The translations under genes and the position numbers were made by a program. A stretch of 64,000 bases of DNA from Argopecten irradians (Eukaryota > Mollusca > Bivalvia > Pectinida > Pectinidae): NCBI RefSeq assembly GCF_041381155.1, contig NC_091134.1, positions 2,104,001-2,168,000 of the forward strand. The letters run 5' to 3'. This document shows positions 58,295 through 64,000 of the stretch, in pieces. Position 1 is the stretch's first letter, and the number at the start of each line of letters is the position of its first letter. A model generated the notes under the pieces. That model saw only the letters and a program-made list of their open reading frames with translations, did not search any database and was not told the origin of the DNA.

Positions 58295-59406
58295 CTTTTC
58301 TGCTACAACAGTAGCTACCAGTAGGCCTATTCACCCCATTGTAACTCGGTACATCAGCATCTTAGATTAAAATCTGAGGTTGCATCAGAATTTAAATTGC
58401 CATTCTGTACTTTCTATGTCTTAATAAGTTTGTTACTATATGAAATTTAGCTGAAATTACAAGTGCACAAGATCTTGAATTGACAGTCGCCAAAGATTAA
58501 ATTCCAATAGGCACTATACATATCCAATCATTCAAACTTGCAGAAGTTTCCTAGAATAAGACCTATGTTTTTTTGTGTGGAGCCACATTTACACCATATA
58601 CATATACCCTAAACTAAATAAAGTTTTAATAATACTTAAAGCTGAAACTCTAAATTCAAAGAATTTCAATATTCAAAAATTAATAAACATTTGAGTGCAT
58701 GCATGTAGATCTAGTAAATAACGTTAATTATCCATCTACAGTACACAGTGTATCATAAAAACCGTATTTCCCGCCTTTCCTACTCTGCATAAACGTTAAA
58801 TGTAATATTGATTAATTAGACCTTCATTACAGTAATTAGTCTCCCATAAACAGTTTCATTCTCTCACCAAATTCATTTGATAATGTCGCAGTTACAAGTT
58901 CCCAACGTTTGGCTGAATTTAAACCACAAAGTCTGTCCTAAGCGTATGATGTTTACCCTCAACAGACGACAACTATCTTCTTTTCGTCTCTAAATACCGA
59001 CTCGTTGATTTACACTACGTGCAGTGGTTACGTCCGATTATGTTCCGAATGTCATTTCCCATGCCTCATTGCGATGTTCATGCGCATCTCGAGCACTTGC
59101 TGGGCTGGCGCACGGAGCAGCAAGCTGGGAAAGGAGGTGACATTTTCCCCTCAATACGCTGTTTAAAACATTTTTGGACCTGTATATATGACATTTCATG
59201 TTAAAATGACTCCTTCAACTGCATAATTTCAGAATGCTTTTTGCTGGTAAGCTATACAAAGACGCTTGAATGTAGGTCAATTTACTGTTTTGATGTCCGA
59301 TTTTGTTAGAGCAGCCATTTCCCGCTAGATGGCGGGTCGGAATCGTATTTATGTCGTACACGTGCTGATGTCAACATAAGCAAATTTCGTCGAACCAACG
59401 TTCAGG

Positions 59407-62276
59407 ATGAGTGTTGAAGTGAAAACACCGACACGGACTCAGTTTGAGCACACCGAATTCCATTGTGGGGAAAAACAATTAACTGGACGAAATTCTCCAC
59501 CACTTAGAAAATTTTCATTCAGTGACAATGTCAACAAGAATCAAAATGAAGGAAAACCAATTCGCAAACGCCGATTTAGCCAGTTTCGTACCGATTCAAA
59601 TCAGCACCAAACATTTGGTTTCAAGCGAAAGAGGCTTAAGTCCATGCCATCAGAAACAATAGTGCTTCCTACAAAGTTTCTTCTTGGAGGAAATATCAAC
59701 GATCCGTTAAACTTAAATAGTATGAATGATGAGGAAATAGACAAAGTGTTGAATGAGAAGACGCCAGTATCCTCGCCATTACCAACCCCTATTCACAGAC
59801 AAAAGGTAGAGGTTCAAATTCCCACAAACATTACAGACCCTTTAAATCTGAATCTTGATGAGGACTGGAGTTTAACAAAAGGAGGCAGTCGCAATAAGAA
59901 AAAACGCCAACACAAAAGTAAGAAGAAAGGTGACTCGAGTCAGACTACATCAACTTCATCTTTCATGTCAACATCTTTGTCTAAAGAACCTTGCTCGGAG
60001 AAACGAAAAGGTCTTCTGGAAGCATTAAGGATTGAAATTGATGAGGATGATGAATCCATTCCTGGTGCTCATGATCAGGAAACCAGTAGAAATGTATCCA
60101 CATCTTCAACAGAGACGACTGAAAAATGCAAGACTGTTCCTAATGCAGATAAAATTGTTTCTCCCGTCATCCCACAAATGTCCCCTAGTAACTCATTTTA
60201 CAGACGGCGGCGGCGCACACTAAGCATGAGTGACGCCAGACCTGAACCATCTTCATCAGTTGCACGGTCCATTTTGAGAACATCATTAAGTCCACCGAGA
60301 GCTCCTTCAGATCTTGACAAAGTGACACCACCAAAAAAGTTCAAGAGACAGTTAAGTCAAAAACCTACTGAAAAAACCACCCCATGTTCAACTTCATTTA
60401 AACCATTTCCTAAGAAAGGAAAGTTCATTTATGGCAACTACAACAGATATTATGGGTACAGAAACCCAGACACTGAAGACGATCAGAGACTTGTGTCTTT
60501 CAAGAAAGATTGGTTTGAAGGAAAAGATGCAATTGACATTGGATGCAATGTTGGCCATGTGACATTAGCAATAGCAAAAGAAATGCATCCTCGTAAGATT
60601 GTAGGAATTGACATTGATTCTAGTCTGATAGCTGCAGCTAGAAAAAATGTGAGACATTACATCTCAAAAGAGAACATTGGCAATGGCAGTTTTCCAATAT
60701 CAAATACATTGAGTTACGGTCCAATTGCTGCACCACCAGTAAATGACGCTGGAAGCAATCCTAAATTTCCAAACAATGTTTTGTTTGTACAGGTAAGGTT
60801 CATTTTAAATGTCATAATTTCTCTGTCAATGCAAGATTTTTAAATTAAAACTATAAAGGCGAGGAAAAACAAATGCCTAAGTAACAAACACTTATATGTA
60901 CATGTTACCCAAATTATAGTAAATTGTACTTTATCTTGGCCTATATTAATTCAAATTTTTGAAAAAGTATAGCAAGAGTTGGTCAGTTTTCAGCAATATG
61001 GGTTGTTTTTAGTCACAAATACATACCCCACCAGTTAGCTAGGCTATATTAGGCTAGTTATAAGTACACAAGTTTTGGTGGTTAGATTTCCCCTCGACCT
61101 GTAATGATCACTATTAGTATTAGTGGCCATGGTGGTACAATGGTCTGAGAAACTAAGACCGTCAAAATATTGGAAGGACCCTGCCCCCAAAGAATCTAGA
61201 CTATTGTGGTCCAAAATAGATCACCAAAAATAAATTGATCAATAATGAGATATATTTTAGTAAGGTCTGGATCTATTCTAGATATATAACTCATAATGCA
61301 TCTGCATAAAACAGTTAAACTGTAACATATTACATAAATAGTTCTTTGTTTGTAGATGTAGATATTTACTTATAAATACCAAGATTACAAAGTTCTTCAA
61401 TTTAATTTCGCAGATAATAGGAGATAATTTATTTTATGAACCAGGTATTTAAGTTAAATATAGTTAAAATGGAAGTCTTCACAAGAGTAATATCTTTGCC
61501 GCTATAATAGTTACTGCGTAGCTTCAACTTGTTGAAACATGGTTGTAATATATATATATCCAGTCATCCACATTAGCTTGTAGATTGCAATTGTCAACTG
61601 TATGTATTATTTATGTTTTCACAGGGGAATTATGTACTAGAAAGAGAGGAGTTGTTAGAACTGCAGAAAGAAGCTTATGATATCATCCTAGCATTAAGTC
61701 TAACCAAATGGGTCCATCTTAATTTTGGTGATGATGGTCTAAAGCGGATGTTCAAGAGGATCTATAGACAGCTACGACCTGGGGGACGACTCATCTTGGA
61801 GCCCCAGCCCTGGTCCTCGTACAAAAAGAAAAAGAAACTGACAGTAGGTGTTTTATTCTCAAATAATAATTATGATAACATGTCAAAAGGAGTAGCATAT
61901 TTATATATAATTAGCATTTGTTCTGTTAGGAAAAAAGTTGGTAACTAAATAAAGCAGCCTAATAATAAAGGTTCTATTTCCATAAATTGTGATCAATTTG
62001 ACACTGAATAACTTTTTTTCAATAATAAAGGTTCTATTTCCATCAATTGTGATCAATCTGACACTGAATAACTTTTTTTCCAAACTGAGTTCTAAGAATT
62101 TTATATTCTTTTTCTCTTTGATTTTTATTTTTCTCTTTCATAATTTCAGCCAGAGATTTTTGAGAACTTCAAAAGAATTTCTTTCAAACCAGAGCAGTTC
62201 TCTGACTACCTTCTCTCTAAAGAGGTTGGATTCTCAACTTGTGAAGTTGTAGACACGCCCTTCAACAAGTCGAAAG
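59407..62276 (+). CDS. MEPCE: MEPCE: 7SK snRNA methylphosphate capping enzyme (Bin3 family), last exon outside window
   Basis: Exons 59407-60792, 61625-61843 and 62150-62276 join in frame (phases 0, 0, then 1). The N-terminal 330 residues are low-complexity and basic. Then come the RNA-binding signature [12 protein letters not shown] (about 340-352), the SAM-binding motif [14 protein letters not shown] (about 376-390), GIDIDSSL (about 399), [20 protein letters not shown] (about 485-505) and [16 protein letters not shown] (about 513-528). The C-terminal [12 protein letters not shown]...[17 protein letters not shown] is the known end of Bin3 domains, lacking only the final QRPVYLF-like segment, which must lie past 64000. 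The enzyme methylates the 5' gamma-phosphate of 7SK RNA in the nucleus and stabilises the 7SK RNP that holds P-TEFb. The start is the first ATG of the long frame. No breaks seen. Confidence 0.95.
60793..61624. other. Intron 1 of MEPCE
   Basis: 832-bp intron, GTAAGG donor and TTTTCACAG acceptor. AT-rich; no repeat or nested gene recognised. Confidence 0.7.
61961..62080. repeat. 60-bp tandem duplication in MEPCE intron 2
   Basis: Two direct copies (61961-62020 and 62021-62080) starting AATAATAAAGGTTCTATTTC, with three or so differences. The inner ends read TGACACTGAATAACTTTTTT in both. Confidence 0.88.
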
Positions 62277-62473
62277 GTATATATTATACATTTTTTATTG
62301 CACTTATTTTCAATGACAGGATATGCTCTGGCCAAGATATAATATGGCCTATAGAAATTAGAATTGACATCACTTGCACATGGCAGATTTTGAAATCATA
62401 GAGCATGTCATTTATCTTAACTGTCACTATAATCCATTGATTTTAAATAGTATTACTCTGTTTATAAATACAC

Positions 62474-62504
62474 ACAAAAAAACAAAAATAATAATAATAA
62501 TAAT
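62474..62504 (+). repeat. (AAT)n microsatellite
   Basis: A short run of AATAATAATAATAATAATAA in MEPCE intron 3. Confidence 0.8.
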
Positions 62505-62742
62505 AAAAAATCCAATGCATTACAACCATAAAGAGTACCTGTTACAAGTGTTATCTACTTAATTGATCTTGCACCTCTAAGACTTGACTTTTAGCTGCAG
62601 TAAATAATTACATATAGTTCTAGGGTGTAACTGTCCACTCAATCTTCCCTGATATCAATAATTTAGGCATAATACAAAATATTTTATGTTGCACATTCCA
62701 TATCAATTGAAAGTATGTTCAACTCTTTTCAGTACTAGTACT

Positions 62743-64000
62743 GTTGTCGACTATAGTCAGTAGGATTTTACCCTCTTTCTCCCCTGTTGTCGACTATTCC
62801 GTTGTCTACTAGTCAACAGATTTCACCCTCCTTCTTCCCTGTTGTCGACTATTCCGTTGTCTACTAGTCAACAGATTTCACCCTCCTTCTTCCCTGTTGT
62901 CGACTATTCCGTTGTCTACTAGTCAACAGATTTCACCCTCCTTCTTCCCTGTTGTCGACTATTCCGTTGTCTACTAGTCAACAGATTTCACCCTCCTTCT
63001 CCCCTGTTGTCGACTATTCCGTTGTCTACTAGTCAACAGATTTCACCCTCCTTCTTCCCTGTTGTCGACTATTCCGTTGTCTACTAGTCAACAGATTTCA
63101 CCCCCTTTCTCCCCTGTTGTCGACTATTCCGTTGTCTACTAGTCAACACTCCTTCTTCCCTGTTGTCTACTAGTCAACAGATTTCACCCTCCTTCTTCCC
63201 TGTTGTCGACTATTCCGTTGTCTACTAGTCAACAGATTTCACCCTCCTTCTTCCCTGTTGTCTACTAGTCAACAGATTTCACCCTCCTTCTTCCCTGTTG
63301 TCGACTATTCCGTTGTCTACTAGTCAACAGATTTCACCCTCCTTCTTCCCTGTTGTCGACTATTCCGTTGTCTACTAGTCAACAGATTTCACCCTCCTTC
63401 TTCCCTGTTGTCGACTATTCCGTTGTCTACTAGTCAACAGATTTCACCCTCCTTCTTCCCTGTTGTCGACTATTCCGTTGTCTACTAATCAACAGATTTC
63501 ACCCTCCTTCTTCCCTGTTGTCGACTATTCCGTTGTCTACTAGTCAACAGATTTCACCCTCCTTCTCCCCTGTTGTCGACTATTCCGTTGTCTACTAGTC
63601 AACAGATTTCACCCTCCTTCTTCCCTGTTGTCGACTATTCCGTTGTCTACTAGTCAACAGATTTCACCCTCCTTCTTCCCTGTTGTCGACTATTCCGTTG
63701 TCTACTAGTCAACAGATTTCACCCTCCTTCTTCCCTGTTGTCGACTATTCCGTTGTCTACTAGTCAACAGATTTCACCCTCCTTCTCCCCTGTTGTCGAC
63801 TATTCCGTTGTCTACTAGTCAACAGATTTCACCCTCCTTCTTCCCTGTTGTCGACTATTCCGTTGTCTACTAGTCAACAGATTTCACCCTCCTTCTCCCC
63901 TGTTGTCGACTATTCCGTTGTCTACTAGTCAACAGATTTCACCCTCCTTCTTCCCTGTTGTCGACTATTCCGTTGTCTACTAGTCAACAGATTTCACCCT
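62743..64000. repeat. 55-bp satellite array, open at the window end
   Basis: About 23 units of 55 bp, each with GTTGTCGACTATTCCGTTG, then TCTACTAGTCAACAG and a pyrimidine-rich TTTCACCCTCCTTCTTCCCT. Most units differ by zero to two bases. Two shorter units have lost the GTCGACTATTCC part. GTTG...CAAC with ACTAGT in the middle is partly self-complementary. It lies in the last intron of MEPCE and continues past 64000. Confidence 0.95.

Larger units (their letters stand above)
57123..59406. promoter_or_regulatory. Divergent intergenic region between ZCWPW1 and MEPCE
   Basis: 2.3 kb separates the two start codons, which face away from each other. The MEPCE-proximal part (58,900-59,400) is less AT-rich and has CACGTG at about 59,357 and GTCGTACACGTGCTGATGTC. 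No TATA box is evident, as expected for housekeeping-type promoters. A SINE copy and a hairpin occupy the middle, so core promoters are probably at each end rather than shared; untranslated first exons were not identified. Confidence 0.5.

Overview
The window looks like nuclear DNA of a lophotrochozoan, most probably a bivalve mollusc. It is AT-rich, its genes carry many small exons with GT-AG borders, and it holds several repeat types I associate with bivalve genomes: elements with an 'ACAAGAGGCCCA' head, tRNA-type SINEs, short TIR elements and minisatellites. The species call is an inference. Nothing bacterial, organellar or viral was recognised.

Layout. (1) 1-28.5 kb is a minus-strand cluster of C-type-lectin-like genes with the plan signal peptide, one lectin domain, Thr/Pro-rich stalk, transmembrane exon. 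Lectin gene A (2270-5563) has eight exons but breaks frame in two of them. Lectin gene B (17836-28369) has six exons that splice in phase throughout; its last exon was not found. An orphan lectin exon at 14503-14640 is the remnant of a third gene. A LINE sits in gene B's 6.7-kb last visible intron. A 20-bp minisatellite with a SINE inside it, several TIR elements and a 236-bp near-identical repeat pair are spread through this part. (2) 28.5-33.7 kb is gene-poor and holds three of the window's six copies of one TTAA-flanked MITE. (3) 33720-57122 (minus) is a 20-exon gene for a CW zinc finger plus PWWP protein, which I identify as ZCWPW1. (4) 57.1-59.4 kb is the space between two divergent genes. 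(5) 59407 to beyond 62276 (plus) is MEPCE (Bin3-type 7SK capping methyltransferase); its last exon lies outside the window, beyond a 55-bp satellite that fills 62743-64000.

Two points stand out. ZCWPW1 and MEPCE are head to head here as they are in human 7q22.1, which suggests a very old gene pair. And the 4.4-kb, roughly 130-copy, 34-bp minisatellite in ZCWPW1 is built from the gene's own splice junction: each unit is the last 13 nt of the intron plus the first 21 nt of the PWWP exon. Each unit therefore carries a 3' splice-site-like sequence and the canonical unit has no stop in any minus-strand frame.

The genes do not form a pathway. ZCWPW1 is a nuclear reader of H3K4me3/H3K36me3, MEPCE caps 7SK RNA, and the lectins are predicted cell-surface proteins. 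Several conserved domains are off by one base (lectin A exon 4, lectin A membrane exon, ZCWPW1 exon 13), so assembly indels should be excluded before any of these genes is called broken.
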